DNA from: Colwellia sp.
GTDB lineage: Bacteria; Pseudomonadota; Gammaproteobacteria; Enterobacterales; Alteromonadaceae
Length of the DNA: 47,499 nt
Assembly: GCA_029938115.1 (NCBI GenBank)
Contig: JAPYOP010000029.1
Coordinates: 6,442-53,940, forward strand
Direction: 5' to 3'
The notes under the pieces are model-generated. The model saw only the letters and a program-made list of their open reading frames with translations, was not told the origin of the DNA and searched no databases. Every line of letters begins with the position of its first letter. Within the stretch, counting starts at the first letter, position 1. Made by a program: the position numbers and the translations under genes. This document shows positions 8,256 through 17,494 of the stretch, one piece after another.

Positions 8256-10426
8256 TAATCATCAAACAAACTCTGCATTAAATTTTCTTTTGCCTTGATA
8301 AATTCTTCTTGTGTTAAAAACCCTTGCTGCTTTAAGTTCACTAATTTTTCTAGTGCATTTACCAAGTCAGTATCTATGGTTTTACTTTGAGCAATCACTT
8401 CGTTATCTTCTGTATTTTCTGTATTTCCATCTACTTCTACCACTTTAAGTTGCTCTTTGGGTAAACCGCTTTCAGAACTTTGAGAGTCATTCATCACTTC
8501 ATGAGTAGCAGGGCGAATTACTGCGGCTTGTTCATGTAGGGGGACTTTTTTTTCATTTTTCTCATCACTATCAACTACTGATACCGGTGGAGTTATAGGT
8601 TTTTTCTTTCTTTTCTCAGTATCATCTAAATTTATTATTTCAGCTATCAACCAGCACCAGTCAATTAAATCGTTAATAACGATAGAGTAAGTTTTTTTAG
8701 TTATACGATCACTTCCTTTGCGCATGTACAAACAGACGGTATAGCTTTTCTCATTGGTATCAATAAAACACAGACTTACTTGCCTAATTTTGCCGTCAAC
8801 CATTTTATCTACTTTTTCAGTGGCAAATATATTTCGTAAATCTTGCTCTTTAGCATGATTAAAACCATGCCCCGGTTGCTGACTAATAGTATTAACCGCG
8901 TGCTCATTCAGTTTTACTTCACAGCTTTTTATGTCAGTTAAATCTATAATGGTGTCTGTTGTTCTTTGATGACGATGATAAAGGCCTATTTGTAATTGAG
9001 ATTCACTCAGCTCTATATGTGCAAATTGCTTGCGCACAATAGACTTTGCTGAAAAGCCATTACGCTTAAGCCAATAAAAAACGATGCCAATAGCAATCAA
9101 TATGATATAAAAAACATAACTATTATTAGTTGATTCCGATTGGATATTATCAGAGGCGATTGTTTCTGCCTCTAATGCCTCCGTACTTAAGCCCTCTTGA
9201 AACAGATGAGAAACTACACCCTCTATTTTGTCTAAAACCAGTATTTCACCATCGCGATTAAGGCTAAGCTTAAGTTCACTTTCACTCGTTAATTGCTGAT
9301 CAGTAAACTGCCACTCTTGTTGTACTTTATTATCTAAATGCATGCTTTTATTAAAGGGCAGTTTGATAGTCAAAGAATTAATAAGCCAGCTATGGCTCTC
9401 TGTTGTCAGTAAGAGTAATTTATTCCTTAGAAATGGCAGACTACGGCCTCGATACATTAAAATATCTGCGATGATGCTATCGTTTTGATAAATTATCTTT
9501 TTAGGTGCCCCTTCACGCCAATCATTTAAGATGCTAGTTAAAGAAAGTAAAGATTGATTTTTATAGCGATGCGAGAGTAAAAGAGCGTTACTGTTTTTAT
9601 CTGGCCAGATAAACTGTTTTATGTCCTGCCCCCCTAAAAGATAAATTTCATCTTTAATTTCAGTCGTTTTTAAATAAGGGTTGTCATTGGGCACAGTGAA
9701 ACTTCGTAAGCCAAATTTAGCTGGGTTTATGCGTAAAATAACACCAGAATAAAGTGGCTCTTGCCATTTACCCTGTCCATTTAAAGCAATATAAAGCAAA
9801 CCAAACCCTTCATTCCACGACTTAGTATAAGGATTAAATGACATTTGCTTTATGCTCATATCACTATCTGGAACAGCTATACGCATTACTTCACGATTAG
9901 TTTTCAGATCAACTTTTTTATAAGTACTTGAACTAAATTGCCACTGGGTTAACACGGCATCAAACTTAAGCTCTATTTCATTACTTTGCTCTTGTATGCG
10001 CTTTGTTTTACTGCTTTTATTTAGCGTTTCAATATGGGCAGTATAAAAAGTGCCATAACCGTCCTGATCTCGCAAAGAAAAATTAGGGTGCAATTCAATA
10101 GCGGTCAATTTGACAAAGGATGACGCTTTAGGATGGTGAACACTAAGATCTAAAAGAAGGTAAGGCGGATTCATATCACTATCAGCAAGGAGCATCTGAC
10201 CATTTCTTTTAATGATGAAATATTGCTGAGTATTAGCCGGATTGACAATTAACTGTTGCCAGTCAGAAGATGTATTCTGACCATGGTTTAATTGTGCTAC
10301 TTTATTAAGTTGGTAATTATTACCTTTGGCAAAAGCCACAGCAGATAGCCCGCTAACAATAGCTATAAGTATTGTCGTCTGTGCTAAAAACTGAGTTAAT
10401 TTGAAAAAATATTGCTTACTATTCAT
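8255..10426 (-). CDS. Exported beta-propeller-like, transmembrane and SHOCT-domain fusion protein
   Basis: 723 residues of unassigned function. Residues 1-33 form a signal peptide. Residues about 40-400 are repetitive, beta-rich and contain stretches such as TAIELHPNF and GYGTFYTAH that resemble glucose/sorbosone dehydrogenase-type propellers, without a provable active site. A single transmembrane helix lies near 436-455 (FYIILIAIGIVFYWL). After it comes a cytoplasmic domain of about 150 residues, an acidic low-complexity linker, and a C-terminal SHOCT motif (LEKLVNLKQQGFLTQEEFIKAK). SHOCT is a short oligomerisation domain. The build suggests a sensor or scaffold joining a periplasmic propeller to a cytoplasmic assembly. 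It is convergent with dsbA and is followed upstream by the SSB-like gene on the same strand. Confidence 0.65.
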   Translation of the reverse strand: MNSKQYFFKLTQFLAQTTILIAIVSGLSAVAFAKGNNYQLNKVAQLNHGQNTSSDWQQLIVNPANTQQYFIIKRNGQMLLADSDMNPPYLLLDLSVHHPKASSFVKLTAIELHPNFSLRDQDGYGTFYTAHIETLNKSSKTKRIQEQSNEIELKFDAVLTQWQFSSSTYKKVDLKTNREVMRIAVPDSDMSIKQMSFNPYTKSWNEGFGLLYIALNGQGKWQEPLYSGVILRINPAKFGLRSFTVPNDNPYLKTTEIKDEIYLLGGQDIKQFIWPDKNSNALLLSHRYKNQSLLSLTSILNDWREGAPKKIIYQNDSIIADILMYRGRSLPFLRNKLLLLTTESHSWLINSLTIKLPFNKSMHLDNKVQQEWQFTDQQLTSESELKLSLNRDGEILVLDKIEGVVSHLFQEGLSTEALEAETIASDNIQSESTNNSYVFYIILIAIGIVFYWLKRNGFSAKSIVRKQFAHIELSESQLQIGLYHRHQRTTDTIIDLTDIKSCEVKLNEHAVNTISQQPGHGFNHAKEQDLRNIFATEKVDKMVDGKIRQVSLCFIDTNEKSYTVCLYMRKGSDRITKKTYSIVINDLIDWCWLIAEIINLDDTEKRKKKPITPPVSVVDSDEKNEKKVPLHEQAAVIRPATHEVMNDSQSSESGLPKEQLKVVEVDGNTENTEDNEVIAQSKTIDTDLVNALEKLVNLKQQGFLTQEEFIKAKENLMQSLFDD

Positions 10427-10520
10427 AATTTTTAACTTTGTATTAAATCCATTAACGCTTCTTCAAATAATACTTGAAATTTTAGTAACCTCAAGAAAAT
10501 AAAGACTAATCCCACCTAAA

Positions 10521-11162
10521 TCAAGAAAATAAATGCACAGTCTTGCCTTCAATAAACTGTGTTTTGTCTGCCGTGGCTAAATAACTCAATTTTCCCTCAA
10601 CCATAATATTATCGCTTAGTTGAGCATTTTCAACTAAATACTGAGCCTGTTTACCCCAAACATGTAACTCTCGCTCCACCTTATGATTTTGCCAACATTG
10701 CTTATCTACAGAATAAACCGATTGATTTATAGTTATACTCATTTGAGCCAAGGTTTTATTGTTTGGCGTGGTAACCAGAAGTGGTGTAGAAGTAAGTAGA
10801 CCACTACAAAAAATTTGATTTACTGTTTGAGTATAGCCTTTATTAAACTTTTGGATAAAACTAGCGTGGACGACTGAAGAGTGATTATTTTTTATGTTAC
10901 TTAAGTAACCTTGCACTAAAATAATATCGCCTTTATTCGCAGTTAAAAGTGTCTTTTCAACTAAATCACCTTCTACTTTGACATGATGATAACTCGTCCA
11001 CTCTTTGTATTTGTTGGTCTTTTTATCTAACCATTTAGAGCTAGTAGCAATAGTAATTTCAGTTACAGCAGAGACAGGGTTTGCCCGATAACGAATATCA
11101 GGCTTAGCAACTAAATTTCCCAATAGTGTAACTGCGCATAATTGTTGACTTTGAAGTGACAT
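10521..11162 (-). CDS. Tandem OB-fold, SSB-like protein
   Basis: About 213 residues made of two copies of a single-stranded-DNA-binding OB fold. The first (about 1-100) has VTLLGNLVAKPDIRY, TSYHHVKVEGD and GDIILVQGYL, matching SSB strands. The second (about 110-210) has FCSGLLTSTPLL, HVWGKQAQYL and NIMVEGKLSY. Bacterial SSB normally has one OB domain per chain and an acidic DDDIPF-like tail; this protein has two domains and ends without such a tail. It may bind single-stranded DNA as a monomer or dimer, but is not the housekeeping SSB. The ATG at 11162 is preferred because GAGG lies just upstream; an ATG at 11177 lacks this. Confidence 0.68.
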   Translation of the reverse strand: MSLQSQQLCAVTLLGNLVAKPDIRYRANPVSAVTEITIATSSKWLDKKTNKYKEWTSYHHVKVEGDLVEKTLLTANKGDIILVQGYLSNIKNNHSSVVHASFIQKFNKGYTQTVNQIFCSGLLTSTPLLVTTPNNKTLAQMSITINQSVYSVDKQCWQNHKVERELHVWGKQAQYLVENAQLSDNIMVEGKLSYLATADKTQFIEGKTVHLFS

Positions 11163-11307
11163 ATCTGCCTCATGCATAATAAAAATAGCTCTTCTGTTAT
11201 TTTTCGGGTAAGTTTATCTTATAGCAAGATTTTATTTCTTTTTCGACATATACTCAAGCTTGTCAAATTATGTTTTTATTTTATGATCCCCACGGGTTAA
11301 CAAGGCA

Positions 11308-13245
11308 ATGAAAATAATTATAAATAAGTTTCTCACAATTTTAATTTTCAGTTCTTTTTTATTTCTTGTTGACTCATCAAGTGCTCAGCAATTAAGTAAA
11401 GAACAAATTAAAGTGGCTTATCTTTATAATTTTTTAAAGCATATCAACTGGCCTAAAGAAGAGAGTAAAACTCAATTTGTCATTGGTGTTTACCAAGACA
11501 AAAAATTTCATAACTTACTTAAAAAATCATTTAAGAATAAAAAAGTTAAAAATAAAGATATTTCCATTTTATTAATAGCAAATATATCTCAAGCGGCTGC
11601 TAGCGATCTTTTTTATCTTCCCAATCAATTTAATAAACAACTAACTCAAATCGCTAATCAAATACGAAACACCCACACCTTACTTGTTACAGATAACAGC
11701 ACAGATAAGCACAATGTAATGCTGAATTTAATTAATAACGGCGGTACAAATGCCGTTTCTTTTGAAGTCAATAAATCCAACATAGTCTTTGAAAAATTAA
11801 CAACATCTGCACAACTCCTGTTACTTGGCGGTACAGAATTAGATGTTGCTTATTTATATCGTGAAATCGAGCAAGCAATGCAGGTAACAAGAGATAGAGA
11901 ATCGGCATTGAACGCTAAATTAGCAATTCAACAAGGCAAACTTAACCAAACTAGTATTAAATTAGATAACCTTAATCTAGACCTGCAACGTAGTGCTAAA
12001 GAAGTAAAACAACAACAATTAGCAATGAAAGAACTCGTTAAAAGTGAACAAAGAAAAGGTCAAGAACTCGCCCTGATATTAAATCAACTTAGTGATGCAA
12101 ATAAAAATTACTCTATTCAAACAAAAGCCGTCAGTGATAAAAAACAAGAAGTAGCCGTTAAAGAAAAAGAAAACTTACAAATGGCGAGTTTAATTGATCA
12201 AAATAGGCTAATACTAGAACAACAACAACAAAACATTAGTTCACAACAGCAAAGTCTTATCACTCAAAAAGAAGAGTTAGAGAAGCAACATGATGAACTT
12301 GCCACCCAACAGAAAACAATAGTTAGCCAAAAAGAAACCATCACTATAACAATTATTTTAGTACTTGTTGTCGCACTTGTTTTAATTTTGGTTGTTGGTT
12401 TATTTTTAAAAAATAAAAAAACCACTCAAAAACTTGCCGAAACATTAAGTCATTTAGAAGAAGCACAAACTCAGTTAATTCAATCTGAAAAAATGGCCTC
12501 ATTAGGTAAGTTAATCGCAGGTGTTGCCCATGAAGTAAATACACCTTTAGGCATTGCGGTTACTTCAACAAGTTTAATTCAGGAAAACACAGAAATTATA
12601 GCGAAAAAATTAAATGAAAAATCGTTGAGCCAAAAGCAATTACAGTCATATATAAATATAGTAACTGAGTCTTCAGCCATATCGAATAAAGGTTTAGAAC
12701 GAGTTATAGAATTAATGCATAACTTTAAGGAAGTTGCCGCAGACCAGATTGTTGAAAAAATAAGAGAGATTAATATTGCTGACTATATTAATGAAGTAAT
12801 GACGACGTTAGCCAATGAAATGAAAAGAAATCAAGTGAACTATTCTTTTAGTGGTGACCAAACAATAAAAATCAACACTATTCCTGGCGCTCTAGCACAA
12901 GTAATTACTAACTTAGTTAATAACTCCATTCGTCATGGTTTTCAATCAAATGATGATAATAAAGCAAAGGATAAGGACATTAGCATTAACCTTAAACAAA
13001 CCAGTATTGATGAAATTTGTCTAACTTATCAGGATAATGGTCTTGGTATGAGCGAAGATGTTTTGGCGCAGGTATTTGAACCATTTTTTACCACTAAGCG
13101 AAATCAAGGAGGCACAGGGTTAGGCATGAATATTGTTTTTAATATCATTGAACAAAAACTATCTGGGCACATTCATATAAGCAGTAAACTAGATGAAGGA
13201 GTCATTTGTAAAATTACTCTCCCGCTATTAATTACGGCTGGTTAA
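11308..13245 (+). CDS. YfiR-domain/histidine kinase fusion
   Basis: 645 residues. In order: a signal peptide (1-26), a periplasmic YfiR-like domain (DUF4154, about 27-190: IKVAYLYNFLKHINWP, then TNAVSFEVN and LLLLGGTELD), a long glutamine-rich coiled coil (about 195-345), a transmembrane helix (about 347-368), a HisKA-type region with the phospho-acceptor in GVAHEVNTPLG (His near 408), and a HATPase_c domain (NNSIRHG, DNGLGM, GGTGLGM). Separate YfiR proteins inhibit a diguanylate cyclase in the periplasm; here the sensor is joined directly to a kinase. No response regulator is adjacent, so it is an orphan kinase. The last 14 coding bases overlap the convergent rarD gene. Confidence 0.85.
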   Translation: MKIIINKFLTILIFSSFLFLVDSSSAQQLSKEQIKVAYLYNFLKHINWPKEESKTQFVIGVYQDKKFHNLLKKSFKNKKVKNKDISILLIANISQAAASDLFYLPNQFNKQLTQIANQIRNTHTLLVTDNSTDKHNVMLNLINNGGTNAVSFEVNKSNIVFEKLTTSAQLLLLGGTELDVAYLYREIEQAMQVTRDRESALNAKLAIQQGKLNQTSIKLDNLNLDLQRSAKEVKQQQLAMKELVKSEQRKGQELALILNQLSDANKNYSIQTKAVSDKKQEVAVKEKENLQMASLIDQNRLILEQQQQNISSQQQSLITQKEELEKQHDELATQQKTIVSQKETITITIILVLVVALVLILVVGLFLKNKKTTQKLAETLSHLEEAQTQLIQSEKMASLGKLIAGVAHEVNTPLGIAVTSTSLIQENTEIIAKKLNEKSLSQKQLQSYINIVTESSAISNKGLERVIELMHNFKEVAADQIVEKIREINIADYINEVMTTLANEMKRNQVNYSFSGDQTIKINTIPGALAQVITNLVNNSIRHGFQSNDDNKAKDKDISINLKQTSIDEICLTYQDNGLGMSEDVLAQVFEPFFTTKRNQGGTGLGMNIVFNIIEQKLSGHIHISSKLDEGVICKITLPLLITAG

Positions 13246-14185
13246 CTCTACTTCTTTTCATATTCTTATACGCATCAAAACTATATAACGCCAACGCTGA
13301 CCAAATAAAAACAAAAGTTAAAAACTCAGCTGGCTGCATCGATTCCTTATAATAAAAAGCCGCTAGTATAAACATAATACTTGGACCTATATATTGGAAA
13401 AATCCTAACGTTGATAATGTTAACCGTTTAGCTGCAGCTGTAAAACATAATAAAGGCGCCGTAGTTACAATACCGGCCATTACTAAGGTAATATTAAGCG
13501 TATTACTATTTAAACTTAAATTAGCTGTCGGGCTTTCAACGAAATAAAGCCAATAAATAATAGCAACAGGCAGCATGATTAAGGATTCGATAAGTAACCC
13601 CGCAAAAGAGTCAACATGCATTTTCTTTCTTAACACACCATAAATAGCAAAGGAACTGGCCAGCGCTAGCGATACAATAGGCAAAGAACCGACAGTAAAC
13701 AACTGCACCATGACACCAAAAACAGCCAAAGCAACAGCAATTTTTTGATTTCGACGTAAACGCTCACTAAAAAATGCCATTCCTAATGCCACATTAAACA
13801 GTGGATTAATAAAGTAACCTAAACTGGCATCAAGTAAATGACCATTATTTACCGCCCAAATAAACAATAACCAGTTCAGAGCCAACACGGCAGCTGACAA
13901 GGTAAGTTTGGCGATGACTTTAGGTTGGCTACATAACTGAACTAACACTAACCATTTTTTACTAACTAGCACTAATATAAATAGAAAGGCACTAGACCAA
14001 AGAATGCGATGCATTAAAATTTCACCTGCTCCAATATCAACGAGCAATTTAAAATATATTGGCGCAAGGCCCCATATAAAATAAGCAGCAACAGCGTTTA
14101 ATACGCCACTGCGCGTCGAGGTTTCTTGTTGTGAAGGAGAGATATGTTTCATTTTTTCATGGTGGTAACTAGTTAAGGTGCGCAT
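13232..14185 (-). CDS. rarD: RarD-type EamA-family transporter
   Basis: 317 residues with about ten transmembrane helices in the EamA/DMT arrangement. The N-terminal part has GVLNAVAAYFIWGLAPIYFK and HRILWSSAF, the pattern of RarD (chloramphenicol-sensitive protein) of Escherichia coli. The transported compound is not established for the family. The start is uncertain: ATG codons at 14185 and 14152 both lack a strong ribosome binding site, and the first helix begins only after residue 28. The 3' end overlaps the histidine kinase gene on the other strand by 14 bases. Confidence 0.88.
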   Translation of the reverse strand: MRTLTSYHHEKMKHISPSQQETSTRSGVLNAVAAYFIWGLAPIYFKLLVDIGAGEILMHRILWSSAFLFILVLVSKKWLVLVQLCSQPKVIAKLTLSAAVLALNWLLFIWAVNNGHLLDASLGYFINPLFNVALGMAFFSERLRRNQKIAVALAVFGVMVQLFTVGSLPIVSLALASSFAIYGVLRKKMHVDSFAGLLIESLIMLPVAIIYWLYFVESPTANLSLNSNTLNITLVMAGIVTTAPLLCFTAAAKRLTLSTLGFFQYIGPSIMFILAAFYYKESMQPAEFLTFVFIWSALALYSFDAYKNMKRSRVNQP

Positions 14186-14248
14186 AGTAACATAGCTAAA
14201 TTTTAAGTAGCCTATTTATAGGCTTCAAATTTCAAACGAACTATAGAG

Positions 14249-14704
14249 CTAACCAATCATATAAGTCCCCGTGCCAAAAGCAATATGTTCACCCAATTCA
14301 TTATGCATTTCCATTCTAGCAACTGCCACTTTACTGCCACTACGGATAATATGTGCAGTGACAATAAATTCCTCACCTCGACCTGGACGTAGAAAATCGG
14401 TTCGTAAATCTATGGTGCCAATTTTACTTAAACTCTGCTGAATTGTTGCAGGAGTAACATCGACAAGCTGCTCAATAATGTTAGCTGCTGCTACTGTTCC
14501 ACCGGCTAGATCTAATGCTGAGGCAGTAACACCGCCATGAAGAATTTTTTGCATAGGATTACCAATAAGCTTATCTTGCCATGCAAAACGCACTTCAGAA
14601 GTCTGAGCATTAAAGCGTGTAATTTCCAAACCGAGCAATTGATTAAACGGCATATTTTTATTCCAAAAATCGGTCAGGTGTTGATACATTGCTTCGTTAT
14701 TCAT
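14249..14704 (-). CDS. Hotdog-fold acyl-CoA thioesterase (PaaI-like)
   Basis: 151 residues of hotdog fold. The active-site region ILHGGVTASALDLAGG has the HGG motif of PaaI/YbgC-like thioesterases, preceded by a strand with VRFAW and followed by TIDLRTDFLRPGRG and VARMEMHN, the usual core strands. It should hydrolyse a CoA thioester in the cytoplasm, substrate unknown. The gene is 131 bases upstream of and divergent from recQ. Confidence 0.82.
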   Translation of the reverse strand: MNNEAMYQHLTDFWNKNMPFNQLLGLEITRFNAQTSEVRFAWQDKLIGNPMQKILHGGVTASALDLAGGTVAAANIIEQLVDVTPATIQQSLSKIGTIDLRTDFLRPGRGEEFIVTAHIIRSGSKVAVARMEMHNELGEHIAFGTGTYMIG

Positions 14705-14835
14705 TTGAAAGACTCTCTGGTCGGATGTGATAATAAATTAGATTAACATTATTATGTCAAATAAGGAAAATAGTGATGATCCTATAACTGCTCTCAGGTA
14801 AAATAAGTCCATTAAATATTATTGAAGAATAACTG

Positions 14836-16662
14836 TTGAATACTGACACACCACACCTTCCCAAAACATTTGATAGCAAAAATGTATTACTTGATACTTT
14901 AAAACACTACTTTGGCTACGATAGTTTTCGCTCAGGGCAAGCTGAGATCATCACAAACTTAATGCAAGGTAACGATTCTTTAGTCTTAATGCCAACGGGT
15001 GGTGGTAAGTCTTTATGCTACCAATTGCCCGCAATTATTTTACCTGGCGTTACTATTGTTGTATCACCATTAATCGCTTTAATGAAAGACCAAGTTGATA
15101 ATCTAACTCATCAAGGTATTTCTGCCGCATTTATTAACTCTTCATTAGATCAACAAACAATCAATGATATCTTTGCCAAGCTATCTCGCGGTGAAATCAA
15201 ACTACTTTATGTTGCTCCTGAACGATTAACCAACCGTTATTTTTTGCAGGGTTTAAACGAACTTCCTTTAAGTATGTTTGCCATAGACGAAGCTCATTGT
15301 ATTTCTCAGTGGGGACATGATTTTCGTCCGGCCTACACGCAACTGCACCAGCTAAAGCAATACTTTCCTCATGTGCCTGTGATGGCATTAACAGCGACAG
15401 CAGATGTCACGACACGCAAAGACATCCTTACGCAATTATCATTGAATAACCCTTATATTCATTTAGATAGTTTTGATAGAGCGAATATACGTTTTACCTT
15501 GGCACAAAAGTATGACGGTGAAAAGCAAGTTTTAGGTTATGTAAGAAAGCAAGGCGATGACTCTGGCATTATCTATTGTAATAGTCGCTGGCAAGTAGAG
15601 AAGCTAACTAAATATCTAGCCACTTGTGGCGTTAACTGTGCGGCCTATCACGCAGGTTTAGAGACGGATATTAGAGCTTTAGTTCAGGAAGGATTTACCA
15701 AAGATAACATTCAAATAGTGATTGCCACTGTCGCTTTTGGCTTAGGCATTAACAAACCTAATGTTCGTTATGTTATCCACTTTGAACCACCTCGTACGTT
15801 AGAGTCATACTACCAAGAAATTGGACGAGCAGGTCGTGATGGCTTACCCGCTGAAGCTTTATTTTTGGTCGCAGACAAAGATGTCAGCCGTATTAAAAAA
15901 CGTATTAGTGAGGGCGATAACCCACAGCGCGTTAATGTAGAAATGCAACGTTTTGCAGCCATGAGCGCTTTTATTGATGCACAAACGTGTCGCAGACAAG
16001 TCGTCTTAAATTATTTTGCCGAATACACTCAACAGGGCTGTGGCAACTGCGATATTTGTTTAGATCCGCCTAGCCAATTCGATGCAACAGAAGCCGCTCA
16101 AAAGGTTTTATCTTGTGTGTTTCGTATCAAACAACAAGGTGATATTAACCATGTTATTGATGTACTGCGTGGTGAACATAACAGTAAAGTAATAAGCCAA
16201 GCGCATGACAAAGTATCTACCTTTGGTATTGGTAGCACTAAAACACCCGGTTATTGGCATGCCATTATTGGACAACTCATTCACTTAGGTTACTTACAAC
16301 AAGATATTGAACAGCAATCAACGCTTTGTTTAACTGAAGCATCAAGAAGCGTCCTAAAAGCAACAGAGCCCTTAATGTTAGCTAGTCCACGCTTACAAAA
16401 AGCCAGTTATTGGCAAAGTAAAAACCAGCAAAAGCCATATGATAGGGCTTTGTTTTCCAAATTACGCGAACTAAGGAAAGGCATTGCTGATGGCGAGGAT
16501 ATTGCTCCATTTATTGTTTTTAATGATGCAACGTTATCTGAATTAGCTAGAGTGCAACCAACAACATCTTCACAAATGTTAGCCATTAGCGGTATTGGTG
16601 ATGTAAAACTGTCTCGCTACGGACAAGCGTTTATGCAAGTCATTAAAGAGCATAATCAATAA
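14836..16662 (+). CDS. recQ: ATP-dependent DNA helicase RecQ
   Basis: 608 residues, the usual RecQ length (609 in Escherichia coli). It has the Q-motif [10 protein letters not shown], Walker [15 protein letters not shown], the DEAH box [16 protein letters not shown], helicase motif VI region [10 protein letters not shown], the RecQ zinc-binding cysteines (CRRQ...CGNCDIC), a winged helix and a C-terminal HRDC domain ([13 protein letters not shown]). It unwinds DNA 3'-5' in recombination and replication fork repair. The only in-frame start near the Q-motif is a TTG at 14836, with a GAAG eight bases upstream. A shared terminator lies downstream. Confidence 0.97.
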   Translation: MNTDTPHLPKTFDSKNVLLDTLKHYFGYDSFRSGQAEIITNLMQGNDSLVLMPTGGGKSLCYQLPAIILPGVTIVVSPLIALMKDQVDNLTHQGISAAFINSSLDQQTINDIFAKLSRGEIKLLYVAPERLTNRYFLQGLNELPLSMFAIDEAHCISQWGHDFRPAYTQLHQLKQYFPHVPVMALTATADVTTRKDILTQLSLNNPYIHLDSFDRANIRFTLAQKYDGEKQVLGYVRKQGDDSGIIYCNSRWQVEKLTKYLATCGVNCAAYHAGLETDIRALVQEGFTKDNIQIVIATVAFGLGINKPNVRYVIHFEPPRTLESYYQEIGRAGRDGLPAEALFLVADKDVSRIKKRISEGDNPQRVNVEMQRFAAMSAFIDAQTCRRQVVLNYFAEYTQQGCGNCDICLDPPSQFDATEAAQKVLSCVFRIKQQGDINHVIDVLRGEHNSKVISQAHDKVSTFGIGSTKTPGYWHAIIGQLIHLGYLQQDIEQQSTLCLTEASRSVLKATEPLMLASPRLQKASYWQSKNQQKPYDRALFSKLRELRKGIADGEDIAPFIVFNDATLSELARVQPTTSSQMLAISGIGDVKLSRYGQAFMQVIKEHNQ

Positions 16663-16695
16663 CACCTAATTATAGTTTGGCAAATTTTGGGATCA

Positions 16696-16720
16696 AAAAA
16701 AGCGTCATATGACGCTTTTA
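16696..16720. terminator. Bidirectional intrinsic terminator between recQ and cytochrome c gene
   Basis: AGCGTC-ATAT-GACGCT (16701-16716), flanked by A residues on the left and T residues on the right, makes a compact hairpin with a T-tract on each strand. It sits between convergent recQ and the cytochrome c gene, so it can end both transcripts. Confidence 0.88.
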
Positions 16721-16743
16721 TTCATTACACATAAGCGTAGTTT

Positions 16744-17043
16744 TTACTTCATGCCAGCGTAATAAGCAGCTAAGTTAGCCATATCTGCATCATTTAATGC
16801 TGCAACCATACCTTTCATGGTTGGATCATTACGTTTGCCAGATTTAAAATCTTTAAGTTGCTTAGTAAGGTAAGCTTCTTTTTGACCAGCAAGATTAGGG
16901 TAAGTTGGAACAGCTGAAATACCTGCAGCACCATGACATGCACTACACATCATTGATTTAGCTTTACCAGCAGCAGCATCACCAGCGAAAACAGGAGATG
17001 CCATCATTACGGTTGCAGCAAGTGCAAGAGTAAGTTTTTTCAT
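16744..17043 (-). CDS. Small periplasmic class I cytochrome c
   Basis: 99 residues: a Sec signal peptide ending in VFA-GDA, then a single CSACHG haem-binding site, a distal Met ligand probably in DPTMKGMV, and the C-terminal helix [11 protein letters not shown]. The order matches monohaem cytochrome c-553/c4-half proteins. It carries single electrons in the periplasm, perhaps to the cbb3 oxidase implied by CcoG. Its promoter region holds a palindrome that looks like the core of a Fur site. Confidence 0.93.
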   Translation of the reverse strand: MKKLTLALAATVMMASPVFAGDAAAGKAKSMMCSACHGAAGISAVPTYPNLAGQKEAYLTKQLKDFKSGKRNDPTMKGMVAALNDADMANLAAYYAGMK

Positions 17044-17092
17044 AGTAATTGTCTCTCTTTGTCTGTAAATTTATTTTTCTGAATTTAGTATA

Positions 17093-17104
17093 TGATAATT
17101 ATCA
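17093..17104. promoter_or_regulatory. Fur-box-like palindrome TGATAATTATCA
   Basis: A perfect 12-base palindrome, TGATAATTATCA, between the divergent cytochrome c gene (start 50 bases away) and DUF3630 gene (81 bases away). It equals the core of the Fur consensus hexamer arrangement. AT-rich background makes chance matches possible, so this is a candidate only. Confidence 0.35.
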
Positions 17105-17184
17105 GCAAATATTAACTATTAAATATCTAAATACGTCTAATTTGGTATTATTCAAATTTATAAAATATTCCCTATGAGATATTA

Positions 17185-17487
17185 ATGAACTGCATCGCAA
17201 TACAATCAATTAATTTTATTGATGAACAAATTACCGTTTTATTTGATCAAAACTGGTTTCAAGAAGACATTGCTGAACTCAGTCAATTACTCTTGAACAA
17301 AGTCCCTGAAAATCATCTAAAAGAAATTACTTTAGGGGCAGATAGGGAAGATATTCGTTTTCAATGGCGACAAGCTCAGTTTATTTTAAACTTCGATTTT
17401 TACAGCCAATCTTGCTGGTTTAGTGTTCAAGATGAAATAAGCAGATCGGAAATTCAACCCTTGTTTAACCATTTAACACAAAATTAG
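17185..17487 (+). CDS. DUF3630 family protein
   Basis: 100 residues that I recognise as DUF3630, a family of small cytoplasmic proteins in Shewanella, Colwellia and relatives. It is rich in aromatic residues (FDQNWFQEDI, FQWRQAQFILNFDFYSQSCWF) and has no signal or membrane segment. No function is known. It is followed seven bases later by the DUF523/TudS gene, so the two are probably one transcript. Confidence 0.7.
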   Translation: MNCIAIQSINFIDEQITVLFDQNWFQEDIAELSQLLLNKVPENHLKEITLGADREDIRFQWRQAQFILNFDFYSQSCWFSVQDEISRSEIQPLFNHLTQN

Positions 17488-17494
17488 TACAACC

